The notes: generated from the letters alone by a model not told the origin. DNA of 64,000 nucleotides from Gnomoniopsis sp. IMI 355080 (GCA_027946555.1 JAPEVC010000141.1:1-64000), one strand, 5' to 3'. Counted from the stretch's first letter, positions 11,367-23,346 are shown. Numbers and translations are program-made.

Positions 11367-14258
11367 GGTGGAAATGGAGATTAATGACGGTGGGAATCTT
11401 AGGCCTTGGGAGAGAGGTCACTTTCATGGATCGAATTTTTTGGATTCGACACTTGGTCTTGTCTCAAGCACTTACGGTGACACGGATCGAGACTGCGAGA
11501 ACGAGGACAAGACTTCGCATTCTAGAATATATATTACCGAAGGCGCATCCGTTGTTCTCTGTTAGCGTTGTTGTGTGCAAGCAATCAAGTTGTCTGGCAA
11601 CAGTGAAGCTGTTGACGGTTCCGAAGCTGGGTCTGCTGACGGGCAGGACGAGGGCTGTGGACATCGGGGACTCTTTCAAAATAAGGTACTCAAGCATGGA
11701 TCTTCCACCAAGACCTCCTAGACAATTATGAGTCATTATAATGACATTGTTATAAAGCCTGGACAAAGCCTTTAGTCGAAACTATCACAAGTCTTCTCAC
11801 ACAAAGTAGCATTCTAATTATACAAGTAGACAAAGGCCCTTGCCCTGGGGTTGTTCAACATACCCAGGTAAGTAGGTAACTAGACAAATATGACATAGAT
11901 CATACACACCATATGTAAAGAATTCCCATCAAGTACACCTCTTGCCATCTCTCTTTGGAAGAGGATCTTTCCATCCACAGTTGATTGCCTCTATCCGGGC
12001 CTGCGACCCTAAGCCTTGTCAACCTCGTCCTTATGTCCTGGTCATATGTCGTCCACAGGTTGCAGCTGCATTATCAGGTGAATCTCATGGTGTTTCTGCC
12101 GCCCTCCTCTACGAACTAACATATATAGTCGCGGCTTGTCTTTACACTTTTCCCAATCCTCCTGGGCTGGCTCATTCCACCGCTGCGGCTTCTTCTTGCT
12201 TCTACGCCCTTGTAGACGGCGTTTTATAAAGGCGAATGCCTGAATATGGGCATTGATGTGTTAGGGAGAACTTCATTGTTAAGTGAAAGTAAGCCATCTT
12301 GGCAAACATTAGATAGGCTTCACATGTAACCGGATTTATTGAAGTAGTATGGATCCTTTCCAGTCACAAATCGAGGCCAAACTTACTAGAATAGAATTGA
12401 CACAGTTTAAGTTAAGTCAATAATAACTTCGTGGCTAAAGCTCAAGAGTTAGCACTACTCTGACTTTTCATTGGTACTGGCACTTGGAAGTCAGGTATCA
12501 GGTATATATATAATATTCTTCCGAATGGTTCAGATGAGGCTAGTTGCATCCTTGCCCCAATTCTACCAAACTCTTTGTTCACAATAGCATAAATTCTCCT
12601 TACTTTTGAGGCTCTGCAAGTGATTGGAGCTTCCACATCATACATTTATGTCACTGAATGGTGGTATCTATTGTGTGACATTCACTCACAGCCAGGGAAA
12701 AGCTGACTTCAGGTGAACCCCGTCACTGTAGACAGGAGGTCCCCATTTCATTGAAGCCGAACTCAAGTTGGTGAATGATGCAATTGTGAGCCCAAACATG
12801 CTTGACAAATAGTCATTTGTCCAATTTGTTTACATTCATACACATATATAGCCCTAGGACTTGCTAACTCGAATCATGATCCCTCCTTTCCAAGGTTGGC
12901 TGTACGGTTGAGCTACCACCTGTGCAGACGCGACAACAACTCTCAAGCTCTTTCACAACAACCACTCCCAGACAGGACTGCGCTTCAGCCTGCCATTATC
13001 TTCTTGATTGAGGTGATTCTTGTTCTGCAAGCCTTGGCCAAGAAAAATCGAGCGCAACTTCAATGTTGGTCGCCTGTACGTACATATTCGGCGAACAGCT
13101 CCTCCCCGCGACACACCTTCTCACCATTGCCCATTCATCTGGTTCTTTCCCTCAGTAACAAAGTGGCGTTCTCATGCGCCTTCACAACCGCCCGAATCAA
13201 GATTAGAGCGTTGTGGAGGACCACGCCCACGTCCCTCTACCAACCCTGACTAGTTACGTAGGTCTTCTACAAAACGATCATAGAGCCTCAAAGCCGATAT
13301 TCACACATAAGAACAACCTTGAATTTTTGAGACCCAAATCTGGTAGGAACCTCCAATAAAGCAAGAGGGGAAATCATTTGCAAAGTGGGATCATCCACAG
13401 AACCTTCACCTGGCCTTCTGTTTGCGGAATTGCCATTTCACATCCAAATTCACTGGGTAATCATTTAGCCTCTGAGAGCATTGTACTTCAACATTTCTTC
13501 GCCTTTGGCAAAGTTCAACAAGCAATTTCAGGTCAGCTAGTTAAGTTACAGCCATTGAATTTGGCAACAAGACATGTTCTACCTTGTTGTTTCTCCTCTG
13601 AGCACAGACTTTTGCTTTCTCAACTTCCGTTCATCACAACCTTGCACCACAACTTCCACATCCGCTTTTCCGTCCATTTTCTTTTCCACACTACTATCAC
13701 TCTCTCCTTTCCCATCAAAAACTCTGGATTCAAGGCTTCCTCATATATCAAGTCGTTTTCAAGCAGGTGAGTGACAGCAGACAAAACCATCAAACAGAAA
13801 GGGCAGAATTTCACCAATTTTCACTCAGCCCCACCCCCTATGAACCGCGAATCCCAGTATTTGTGTTATCCCAGTTGCTTTATATTGCCTTCTTTCAAAA
13901 TCTCGAGCTTTCTTTCCAATTTACTCCTTCAATTCAAGCTCTTGGCACGCTCAACCAACTTCGTCCTTACTCCGACTGCTTGCTGAAACTTCCTCAACAC
14001 AGCTAACAGAGATTGAAACCAGACTTTTCTCCTTCGATTGCGATTTTCTATTCACTCGACTCAATTGACTTTTTCACCTTCCAAACCTAAGCAGTTGTAC
14101 CTGCGTAAATCTCTCCCCTTCCCACCCGCAATATTTCTACTGTTCATGTTGGTACTCCACTACTTCCCTTACAGACTTCTACGCACACATACCCAAGCTG
14201 ATTTTCTACACTTAAATAGACTTCCAAACAACCTTCAAGTCCTTTGAAAACTTGTACA
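11367..14258. other. 2.9-kb intergenic region, AT-richer, no gene supported
   Basis: Only short frames with unlikely composition occur. From about 11700 to 12900 the sequence is AT-rich with many TATATA stretches. From about 13600 to 14240 it turns strongly CT-rich on the plus strand (repeated CTTTC, TTCCC), as in a promoter or 5' UTR of the RNA ligase gene that follows. Diverged relics of old repeats cannot be excluded by eye. Confidence 0.45.
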
Positions 14259-16075
14259 ATGGCTCTTTCCATCGAATTTGCTATGCCAGGGCCCAAGTTT
14301 GACCCCACCAGGTATGGTCGGAAGTCGGCTGTGCACAGCGCAGATGTTAGCAAAACGATTTTGAGACCTGAGGCTGAGGCCGTGGACCCCAACTTCCCGA
14401 AACAAAAACGAGATGAGCCAGAAGCAGCCAACAGTGTCCTTGAGCCCACCAACATGGAGACCATTGCTGAAAACATGGCTTTTGTCGTTGAATCCACGAG
14501 TCCAGTCAAGACCCAGCAAACCACTGTTGCAACCAAGGTCTCCATCACTGAGAAGGAAGCCGAAGTCGAGCGGGTTGACTTGCCCCAAATTTCCAAGCAA
14601 GAGTGCACCAAGCTTGAAGGAGGAGAAGCCAAACATGCCGCCATCTCCGAAGTTCAGGTTGAGCAACAGGATTCCATTGCTGGTCTCAAGGAAAAACACA
14701 CCAAGCCCAGCTTGGAAGGTATTCGGGGCGCACCCGCCACTCAGCTGACGTTTGAGAACTACGACCTATCTTCTCTTCCAGCACCTGATGATGTCGAGCC
14801 TACCAACACTCGTCGTCTGGTAAGCATCCGCCGCATTACGAACATTCGCCAGGCCAAGGTTGAGACTCGGTGGCTCACTTTGGCCCAAGTCGATGAGTGG
14901 ACATGCACAGTCCGCCGGAATGCGTTCCGTGAGGGCGAACTCGTCGTCTACGTAGAAATCGACGCGTTTCTGCCCAGTGCCGATCGACGATTCGGGATGA
15001 TGTCCTCACTTCAGACATACAATGGCAATCTCGGCCACAGGGTCAAGACCAGGCGCTTTGGCCACTACCCAGACAAGCTCGTGGTGCAGGGATATATCTA
15101 CCCGCTCGAGAAGTTTGAGGAGATCTTCCAGGAGATCAAGTGCATCAGACAGGTCTTGGACAGTGACTTGAACGATAAGTCGAGTCAGAAGATGACCAAA
15201 GAAATCATCTGTGCGATGTACAGGCACGAGGATTGGGCCGCCAAACTCGGCGTAAAGAAGTGGGAAGAGCCCCAGCCAGCGAACAGTCCTAATAAACACC
15301 CGAACCTCGGTGCGGTTCCCACCCGCGTGTTCAGGAAGACGGACATCACTCATTTCGAGGTATGTAAATCATTAACAAAATCTCCTCAATTCTAGTATGG
15401 CACAGGCTTTACGTTACCCTTTGGTGCGTTGACTAAGTCTGAGTGTTCTAGGATTGTCCTAATCTGTTCACCAAGAAGAAATACTTCGCGCGTGAGTATC
15501 AGGAGTCCATCAAGATGGACGGCGCATCTATGACAGTATACTTCGTGAGGAAGGACTCCAAGAGCTACCACGACTTGAACGAGCTACCGGAGGAAGTTGG
15601 CCCCAACATGGTTTTTGAAAATGGGAGATTCGGCGTCACTTCGAAGTCTGTTGACCTGAACGAGCAAAGCACTTGCGCCTTCGGCTATTGGAAAACCGCT
15701 CTCGAGAACGACTTGCCTGCCAAGCTATTCAAATTGGATCGCAGCATCGCAATTCAAGGGGAGCTTTGTGGCCCTGGCACCAATCGGAATCGGGAGAAGC
15801 TTGATGAGACCGACTTTTTCGTATACTCCATGTGGGACATCGTCGCGCAGAAATACATCGACCCACGAAAGGTGCAGAACCTCGCGGAGAAGCTCGGCCT
15901 CAAGCATGTCACTGTCCTGGGATATGTCAAGATTCGTGACATCGCTTCCAACCACAGCGATCTGAGGAGTTTGGCGGACAAGCGGTCTGGCGAGGGTCTG
16001 GTGTACAAGTGTGTACAGGATGGACGCTCTTTCAAGGTGCACTCTCCAGCATACAAGATACTCCACAACTGCTGA
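14259..16075 (+). CDS. RNA ligase of the DRB0094 (Rnl5-like) family
   Basis: Two exons, 14259-15359 and 15452-16075, give 574 residues. The protein belongs to the covalent nucleotidyltransferase RNA ligases, which adenylate a lysine with ATP, transfer AMP to an RNA 5'-phosphate and seal it to a 3'-OH; members such as Deinococcus DRB0094 act in RNA repair. Residues 1 to about 185 are polar and probably disordered. An N-terminal module then matches the DRB0094 group (RRLVSIRRITNIRQA, followed by GELVVYVEIDAFLP). The ligase core has motif I KMDG with nucleophile Lys388, motif III-like YSMWDIVAQ, motif IV EGLVYK (548-553) and a motif V lysine at 562 (SFKVHSPAYK). All core motifs look intact. The intron has GTATGT/CTAG ends and joins FE to DCPNLF. 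The start is the first ATG of the frame (context ACAATGG). Its cellular substrate is unknown, and this type is patchily distributed in fungi, which suggests transfer; that is inference. Confidence 0.9.
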
Positions 16076-16830
16076 GTGGAAGCTTAGTCACACCAGAGAA
16101 GTATGCTCCTGGAAAGGGTGAAGCTAAGGGAGTAAGGAATCCTTCTATGATGGGGTCGGTCGAAGAAAAGCGTGAATAGCCTAGACCAGTGGGAGTTACG
16201 TAGCGTGGTGTCGGTGTTTTTGGGAGTTGATTGGGACTGAATTTTCTTTTTTCCTTCATTTTTCCACAGAAGACACACGGGTTTGTGGATTGAGCAGGTG
16301 CTTTAGGAGAGATGGCCAGAATTGCACACATTTCTTCATACGGCTTGCTAGCCGCAAGCGTACAGCATTAGATCAGCTTCATCAATGCATAAGCCTATTT
16401 TGATATTTGCATGCGTTGGCAGATAACTGTACAGCCGGCAACTTTACAATCTGGTTCGTCAAAAGATCCCAGCCGTATGTGTGCGCAATCGTTGTGGCGT
16501 CTTCAAGTTCCAAATTGCCGCAGGGATGACGAGGCTCCCCCTGCAGGTGAGCGACTTAGACGAGGCAGCGTGCGAGGCTGCGTTCAGGGGCTCACCCTAA
16601 CCCTGAACTTTCACGCCATTTCTTCGGGAACGTCCTCCAACTTATCATTGCGAATATGGTCAATTGACATTTAAGCAAATGCCGGTTAAGGTCGGTACTC
16701 ATGGAACTCGAAGAAGTCTAAAAGTGGATGTCAGGAGGAAGTGCGTGTTTCGGCACACCATACATCCACTTTTATTTAGTAGCTGGCCCACATGCCGATT
16801 GCGCCACCTTGGCCACATTGCATTGACTAG
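16076..16830. other. Spacer between RNA ligase and coiled-coil gene
   Basis: No gene is firmly supported. An ATG frame at about 16411 ends at a good donor (CAG|GTGAGC at 16547). It could be the first exon of the following coiled-coil gene, but I could not find a convincing acceptor that joins the two frames. Confidence 0.4.
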
Positions 16831-18377
16831 AAACGTGGTGGTGGAGCATCTGCGCCTCACAAACGCGATAGTCTTGGCAAGGATCGAATCAATGGATGGG
16901 ACGCAGATAATATTTCGGACACTTTCCTTCGACGTCTCAAACATGTTGCCTTTGTAAAACGATCAATACAGGTTCCCAAGCGCCTTCAGCCCTTTGCTCC
17001 AGAACGACACATCGAAGACTTATCGGCTAGCCAGCAATCACAGGCGTCTCTCATCATGCTTCTAGAAGTCAAACTTAAGGAGGCGGCCCCGCGTAATGCG
17101 TCTTTGCTGCGCACACTGCGTGAGACGAACAGCGCATTGGCAGACCTTGCAGAACAAAATCGCTATGTTGATGACCTCGAGCGCCAGGCTGCGGATTTCA
17201 ATGAGCAACTGAAGCAGCTTGGCGATAAGCGCATGCGGGAGCTCAAGGAGCATAAATCGTACCGAGACAGCGTGGTGAGGCGTCTTGCCTACAAGGCCGC
17301 GCGCAAGAAGGAAAAGTTTGAGGCGAAGGCGGCAAAAGAGGCACAAGAATATTTTGAGTGAGCATTCTTCTTTTCCTTGCGTCGTGCAACAAGGTCGCCA
17401 ATTTGACTTACCATTTCATACGATGTACTATATTTCGGGATTCTAACTCTCAGTAGCGCCCTAGAGGATGAGGAGCAGGCACATGTTATGAAAATGAACC
17501 TTGACGCAATGCTTGAGGAAGCAAGGACGGCTCGACTTGCGCTGGAAGCAAAGGCAGCAGTGCACACAGAGGCGCAAAACGACTTGGATCGACTTTACGA
17601 TCACGTATTTCAGGATCCAGTTCCAGGCTTTCCGGAGGTGGAAGCGCGGGAGAGAGAAATGCAGGCAGCGACAAAATCATACCACCACGCGCAGTCGAGG
17701 GCAGAGGCGGAGTGGCAGGCAGTCCAATGCCTTAGACAAGCGCATCAGCAGCTCAACGCCGCCTTGATGGCAATGGACACTGCTTTGCGCAAATCACGAC
17801 AGGATATGTACGGGGGTGGCACGTACATTGATGTGAGTAGCAATTCCCTCCTGCGAAGCAGTCGAATTAACGTCTTGGGGAAATGCTTTGAATGGTCACA
17901 TCGGTTGTGGGAGCAGACTCTAATACAATCCAGATAATGGAGCGAAACGCTCTTTGTCAAGCTAATGAGGACATCGCACAAGCGCGAAAGTTGGTCACAC
18001 TGGCACGAAGAGGCTCACCACACATCCGGGAACTGCCCCCTGTCGCCATTGCCCAGGGTAACCTCCTTGGAGACGTTTTGTTTGACAATATCTTTTCAGA
18101 CATGGGATTCCATGGCAAGATCAAGCAGTCGGCCTTCGAAGTGCAGAATTGCGCTCACGAATTGAGCATTGACTTGCAGACCGTGACGCTTCGGCATATG
18201 GAGATTTGTAGAGAGGCAGAGATCAAGAGGGCGGCCATGAGGAAAGCGAGAGCGAGCTTACAGACATCGAGGGAAGCAGTGTTTGCCAGTTTGGAGGGAC
18301 AGTACGGCAGAGCATGTTCGGCTGGTGATTTGGCTTCTCCCGCGGGGCCGCCAAACAAGCAGAGTGCTGTAGCGTAG
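16831..18377 (+). CDS. Hypothetical coiled-coil protein (5' end uncertain)
   Basis: Exons 17056-17357, 17454-17832 and 17934-18377 join in frame (374 residues from the ATG at 17056). The frame is also open upstream back to a stop at 16828-16830, and that 75-codon stretch reads like protein (for example RRLKHVAFVKRSIQVPKRL), so the true start probably lies in an unrecognised upstream exon; the feature start marks this open region. I do not recognise the family. It is almost entirely charged helix: heptad-like stretches rich in E, K, A, L and Q run through all three exons (LADLAEQNRYVDDLERQA; REREMQAATKSYHHAQ). The middle contains a less helical GGGTYID turn at the second junction. Introns have GTGAGC/CAG and GTGAGT/CAG ends and are about 100 nt. 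No membrane segment, signal peptide or catalytic motif is visible. It looks like a structural or scaffold protein of the kind found as lineage-specific genes in fungi. Confidence 0.7.
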
Positions 18378-19520
18378 GACATCAATGTCTAGCGCAGACC
18401 ACTGGTTTTCCTCGTTGCTCAAGCATCGTAGAGTCTGACTGTTCTTATTTCGCTTGGATACGGATTTACAGGAAGCTCTCCAGGTTGAATTTCTTTGAGG
18501 TTGGTCGCATATTTGAAAGTGAATGCTACAAGGAACTGTGCTCAGGATGGATGCATGTATATTTTCCGTCTTGTGCACCTTCATAGATCCAGGTCGTTGA
18601 GCATAGCCAAGCCATGATTCTTGAGATAGGGCGAGGGCGGACCCAACGATGTGCCACGGCGTTTTACCCCGTCAAAATAGTGGTGAACAGGACACAAGAT
18701 GGAAGGGAGATGACGCGTGCAGCATAATGATCACGAAATCAGCCAGATACTTGAACGGTCGCTCTAGCTTGACATGCGAAGAGATAGAAGTAAGGGCAAG
18801 GGCTCGAGAGTTTGATCTCTATTTCTTTCTCTTTTTTATTTTTCTCCCTTTGGTCCCGGAAGGGAAAGACATGTTGTCTCTTCAATCTGCGCGAACATTG
18901 CCTTGGTCACCTGAATAGCCTGAGCATTATACACCGGAGCCGGATAAGATTAACAAGGCAGTCGCCTGGCCACCATATACTGGATACGAATTCATTTTGT
19001 GGTGGATATATGTGGGAGTAGACACCTGAAATTATGTTTCTCTTCTAATCCTGATTTACGTCACCTGCATAGGAGAGGGTGAGATGAAATTCAGGAAGGA
19101 GCTTGCAGCCTTGTGAGCGAGGCTGCTGCATGGGCAAGACGACTAACCCAGATTGATCCCCTATACTTAAACCAACAAATTGTTGCAGCAGACTCGTATC
19201 AAACAGACTTACAGTCTCGAGCCTACTGTCAATCCTGAAAGGAGCACGTTATGCTTGAGAAAGCAATCTTTGTCCGCGGCAATTCCGAGCAGCTTTGTTC
19301 CGCAGTTCCATTGTGGCAGGCCACCGGAAACGGTTTGACGGGCGTAAGGATTTCTTTGAACTCGAGTGAACCAAGCGCAGATAAACTGGATCATTATGAA
19401 ATCCAGATTTCTTAGGAACCTTGCAAAGTTATTTTTCCTGGTCGTTAGGGAACAGGCGTGATAGGCAGCAACAGAACTCTCACCGGCAACAACTTATATT
19501 ATTCAAGCGGTAGAGCCAAC
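18378..19520. other. Intergenic region, no gene seen
   Basis: Moderately AT-rich with short frames only. It presumably contains the terminator of the coiled-coil gene and the promoter of the next plus-strand gene. Confidence 0.5.
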
Positions 19521-21300
19521 ATGATGTCTACTTCCGCCCCCAATGGCCCGAAATCTTCCTCTAGAAAGCGCAATGGCGCTCAAACCTCAAGCGCCAGAAA
19601 ACGTACACGTGTTTCACCCTCCATCCAAGATCAGGCAAGCAACGAGCCCATGTCTTTACGGGGCGGCCGAGGGTCCTTCTCTCCTGCTGCGGGTACTTGG
19701 CAGAGACCAACGGCTCAGGATCCGAACCAAAATCGCCTCTTCAGCAATCAAGGAAGGGTCCCAGTCAATGCAGGATTAGGAATTCCTGCCCCGACTCGGC
19801 CGATGATTCAGAGTCCGACTACAGTACAACCAGCGCGTCAGACTCCGGCCCAACAAGGGCGGGCTTCGGCAGGTACAAAGACTGGGCCGGGCGGGCCCAC
19901 ACCGGCAAGCTCAGAGGAGGAGGGTGAGCGAGATGCCAATGCGCGCAGAGACGATCTAGGTAGTATGTCAAGCACCCAGGTACACTTGGTTCATTCATTT
20001 AGCGATTGTTCTAGCGCTGCGAATTGCCTCCATATCTTGCGGATACCATCCAAGGCCGAGATCCAAGGGCGAGACACAAGGCTGAGAACAATATTAAATA
20101 GTGGCTGACAATTGAATCACCACAGCTACTCCAACACCGGCGAGAAGACTCAGCGTGATTGAAGAAATATCATTGCCAGGGCCGACACCAGAGACAGATA
20201 CAGAGGTGATAATGTTGGATGACGATGATGCTGGCGGTGATGTCTCACCCAACGATCCCGGACCAGAAAGCGACTGGGAATACCCAGATCCTCGATGGAA
20301 CACAGACAGACAGATCTTAGATGCTTGGAAGGCTCTGGAGGTGCTCATCGCAAATTATGTGAGGGACATCATCGTGGACAGCATTCCAGACATCGAAACC
20401 ACGCACTACGTCTTTCCGTACGAGGCTTTCGCTCGATTATCAGACCTGGCCATTCCGATGGTCAGAAACAAGAGATATGCCAAGTATATTTTTCAATTGT
20501 CACTTTGGAATCTTCTCAGCGAGAAGTTTCTGAGTCATATGGGAACCGAGTGGGCATGTGAAGAGAAGGAGGTACATCCATTGCGGGTGCGAACCAAAGG
20601 TCTTGCGGCGGCGATCGTTTGGCTGACCCGTGAGTACAACACTCTGGAAGCGAGCCAGTATCCTACTCTTCTACAATGACTAACATGATCAGATGGGCAC
20701 TCGATCGACCCCAAGGCCACGATCCCTAGACACGAGCGGGAGAAGTGGTACATTTGGCGTAAAGACACAGTCGATGTGGCATATGGCTGGCTCAGCAAGC
20801 ACACGGACTATGAACAGACCGTTGACAACGCCATCTTTGACATCTTGGCAATGTACCTTGGTCACATCAAGCCGGATTTCGCTCGTGGTGACCGTGAAAG
20901 CTGGGACACTCTGGTCGGACGCACAAGTGAGCTCGTGACCTTCGCCTTGAGACTGAGTATCATGATGAGGCGATCGCGGGATGGGACTTGGAGTCCCTTC
21001 ATCCCGTCACGGGGTCAACTCGTGAGACCGGAGGCAATGATGAGGCACCAGGACACGGCGGTGTCTCTGCCGCCGGGACAGACCGTGATCCGAGCTGATT
21101 CGATAAATACAGCAACAGTCGTTCCTGGTCTCAGCAAGTATGAGATGACGGATGTGGAAGATGACCCTGCTCACCCGGGCAAGAAGATCACGGCGATTCG
21201 TAAAAAGGTGAGGATGAGGGCCAAGTGTTTGATTGATATCGCGGAGTCACACACTGGAGAGAGGAGGGATGGCGATATATGGATCGCAGATGATATTTAA
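19521..21300 (+). CDS. Hypothetical protein: disordered N-terminus plus conserved-looking helical domain
   Basis: Three exons. Exon 1 runs from 19521 to 19923 (donor GTGAGC) or to 19959 (donor GTAGTA); both keep frame. Exon 2 is 20126-20629 and exon 3 is 20693-21300. The shorter version has 504 residues. I do not recognise the family. The first about 170 residues are low complexity: a basic nuclear-signal-like RKRNGAQTSSARKRTR, then proline, glutamine and serine stretches and an acidic DDDDAGGD patch. The rest is a compact domain rich in tryptophan and aromatic residues (WNTDRQILDAWKALEVLIANYVRD region, YVFPYEAF, WYIWRKDTVDVAYGWL) and looks helical and soluble. The end is basic, then acidic. 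Fungal transcription or chromatin-associated proteins share this two-part look, but no DNA-binding motif is visible, so function stays open. Confidence 0.72.
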
Positions 21301-22449
21301 CGGTATAAGGCGCTGGTGAAATGGTAAGATAGGGTAAATCCATGTCTAGGAGAATGACCGAGTGGTGGGTGAAAGTCTGAGAAGTTATTGTGGTGGTATG
21401 GATCGCACGATGTACTGTGACTATTGCGAGGGCTATTTCGAGCTGACAATGGTGATCTGCTTTTTTTAGTAATTGAGGCTTAGGTTTAAACAGTATATCT
21501 CTCTACGACCCTCCAAAGCTGTAGGTGACCTCTGATCGGTTACAGAAAGCTTTCAGTCCTCAGCATAGGTGAAAGGGCTAGCTTGACTACCTAGGTAGCT
21601 GAGGACGACTGAGAACTGGGATTGATAGGAATGGTAGAAGATCTAGGACCGGGAGGTAGCCAAGGCAAGTTACGAGCCTGCTCATGATGGTACCGAGGAG
21701 GTTCCTCTATTATTGAAGTCGTCAAGACTGGCGATGATTACTTACCTGCTCTCTACCTATGCTACTTCCGCTTGTCTGGAGTATTCGCAAGCGAGACTGC
21801 TCCACAATTCACCAACACTTTTGCACAATACGTGACTTTGACGTAGTTAATCGAAGGGTAGTGCGAAGATCCGACCATGTATGCGCCAACCTCTCTGTCC
21901 ATCACCAACGGCGTGCGTGGCACATCCAACGCGCCAACGCCTGCCACTCACGTCTCACTGTCAGCCGCGGATCTCGTAGTGTGGTATCGGAGGTGGAGCA
22001 GCCCGGTCTGACCAGCCAACGGGTACACAACAGCAGAAGACAGAGACAATCCAAGCCGGCCAGGGGCTGATGAAGGAAGGGAACATTGCTTGCTCCCCTG
22101 CAGGTGCATCAGCCAGAGCCTCAATATTTGTTTTCGTGCCGCACTAAACCCGGTGCCTCGCCTTCCTCATTCGTTTGTTGCTGACCACTGCCGACTTCAT
22201 TTTATGCAAGTATGCGGCTCAGCTCTTCAACTTCATCCTTGCATCTGGATTACCAGCTGGAAGGATTCCCAGTAAGATGAAGTATAAGTTGCCTAGCAAT
22301 GCGCATAGGAGCACAGCAGATTTTTCTGAATTCACTCGCCCTTTCTTGCCCACAATTTCTCAGGACGCGACTTCCCGGCTGTCATGTTTTATAATTGAAA
22401 TTATTACTTTTAGACTTGGGATAGTCTGGTGATAAAATACAATACTACA
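21301..22449. other. Intergenic region with a TACCTAGGTA palindrome
   Basis: No gene is supported. The perfect palindrome TACCTAGGTA lies at 21588-21597; similar CTAGGTAC words recur in other spacers of this window. The last 200 nt serve as promoter or leader of the SLATT gene. Confidence 0.5.
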
Positions 22450-23346
22450 ATGCAGGATAAAGACATGGGCACGACAACAAGTCTGCCACAAAGTGAGACC
22501 AACGTCTCTCCCTCACCGGTGACGGTCCCAGCATCCACACCCAACGGAGACGCACGAGTAAACACTAGCACAAACGGCACGGCAAACACGAAAGACACGG
22601 GATCCAAGCTCATAACTTCAGGCTTGAACGTCGTGACGCACTCTGCCAACAACCCTACCCCAACACAACCGAAACTTCCCAAGGCGAGCACCAATATAGA
22701 ATGGGGTCCACCCATAGGTCTCCACCTTCGTGAATCCAAAGATGAGCCATTGATGGTTTTTCGGCGCGCCGTCGGCATCAATAGCGACCTCGCACCCAGA
22801 TCCAAGACTACAGGGCGGGCAGAGTTAGGGCAGCGAGAGCCGGTAGGCATGTACAAGAGCGTCATCGAGGAAAGAAGACGTCGGCAGTGGCAGCACGCCG
22901 CAATGTCATGGTGCCTGAACATTGTGCACTTTGCCCAGGTTGTGATCGGCGCCACCCTCACGGCCCTTGGTCCTAATGCCCGCCTCTACACGGTGCCCAT
23001 TACCGTCCTTGGAGCCCTGAACACGGTCATCGCTGGGGTTCTTGCACTTCTCAAAGGACAGGGCTTGCCGGAACGACTGCACAAGGATGGGATGGTATAT
23101 CAAAGATTGCAGGAGTGGGTGGAGGAGACGGAAGCGCTGCTGGTCACCGGAATCATTGGGAGGGACAATCGTGATATCGGTGTGCTCGTGGAGTCGGCTT
23201 TTAAGAAGTACAATTCCGCAAAATTGTCAGAGGAGAACAACCGGCCCGATAACTATGTGCCTGATCCTGGGTCAACAGATACAAGGAAGAGGTCCCGCAT
23301 ATCACATAGTGTTGAGAAAGATGGAGAGAAGCTTTCAGCCACTTAG
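22450..23346 (+). CDS. SLATT-domain (fungal type) two-helix membrane protein
   Basis: A single-exon frame of 298 residues from the ATG at 22450. The first about 130 residues are polar (threonine, serine, asparagine and proline). The conserved part follows: a basic stretch EERRRRQWQHAAMSW, a hydrophobic helix (about 152-175), a short loop with PNARLYTVP, a second helix (about 179-205) ending ALLKGQGLPERLHKDG, and an amphipathic helix with the pair LQEWVEETEALLVTG. This layout matches the fungal branch of SLATT (SMODS and SLOG-associating two-TM effector) domains. In bacteria SLATT proteins are membrane effectors predicted to permeabilise the membrane in nucleotide-signal defence systems. In fungi they are widespread and largely uncharacterised, with suggested roles in immunity or self/non-self reactions. 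The C-terminal about 50 residues are charged and disordered. The gene lies alone, with no cyclase or SLOG partner beside it. Confidence 0.82.
   Translation: MQDKDMGTTTSLPQSETNVSPSPVTVPASTPNGDARVNTSTNGTANTKDTGSKLITSGLNVVTHSANNPTPTQPKLPKASTNIEWGPPIGLHLRESKDEPLMVFRRAVGINSDLAPRSKTTGRAELGQREPVGMYKSVIEERRRRQWQHAAMSWCLNIVHFAQVVIGATLTALGPNARLYTVPITVLGALNTVIAGVLALLKGQGLPERLHKDGMVYQRLQEWVEETEALLVTGIIGRDNRDIGVLVESAFKKYNSAKLSEENNRPDNYVPDPGSTDTRKRSRISHSVEKDGEKLSAT

Noticed and set aside
10690..11384. Plus-strand frames of 100-125 codons
   Set aside because: Complement of the minus-strand hypothetical protein, which has better composition and a coherent start.
13378..13770. 130-codon plus-strand frame
   Set aside because: CT-rich leader DNA before the RNA ligase; composition reflects the pyrimidine bias.
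16594..16604. Telomere-like ACCCTAACCCT
   Set aside because: Less than two TTAGGG units inside ordinary unique sequence; expected by chance.
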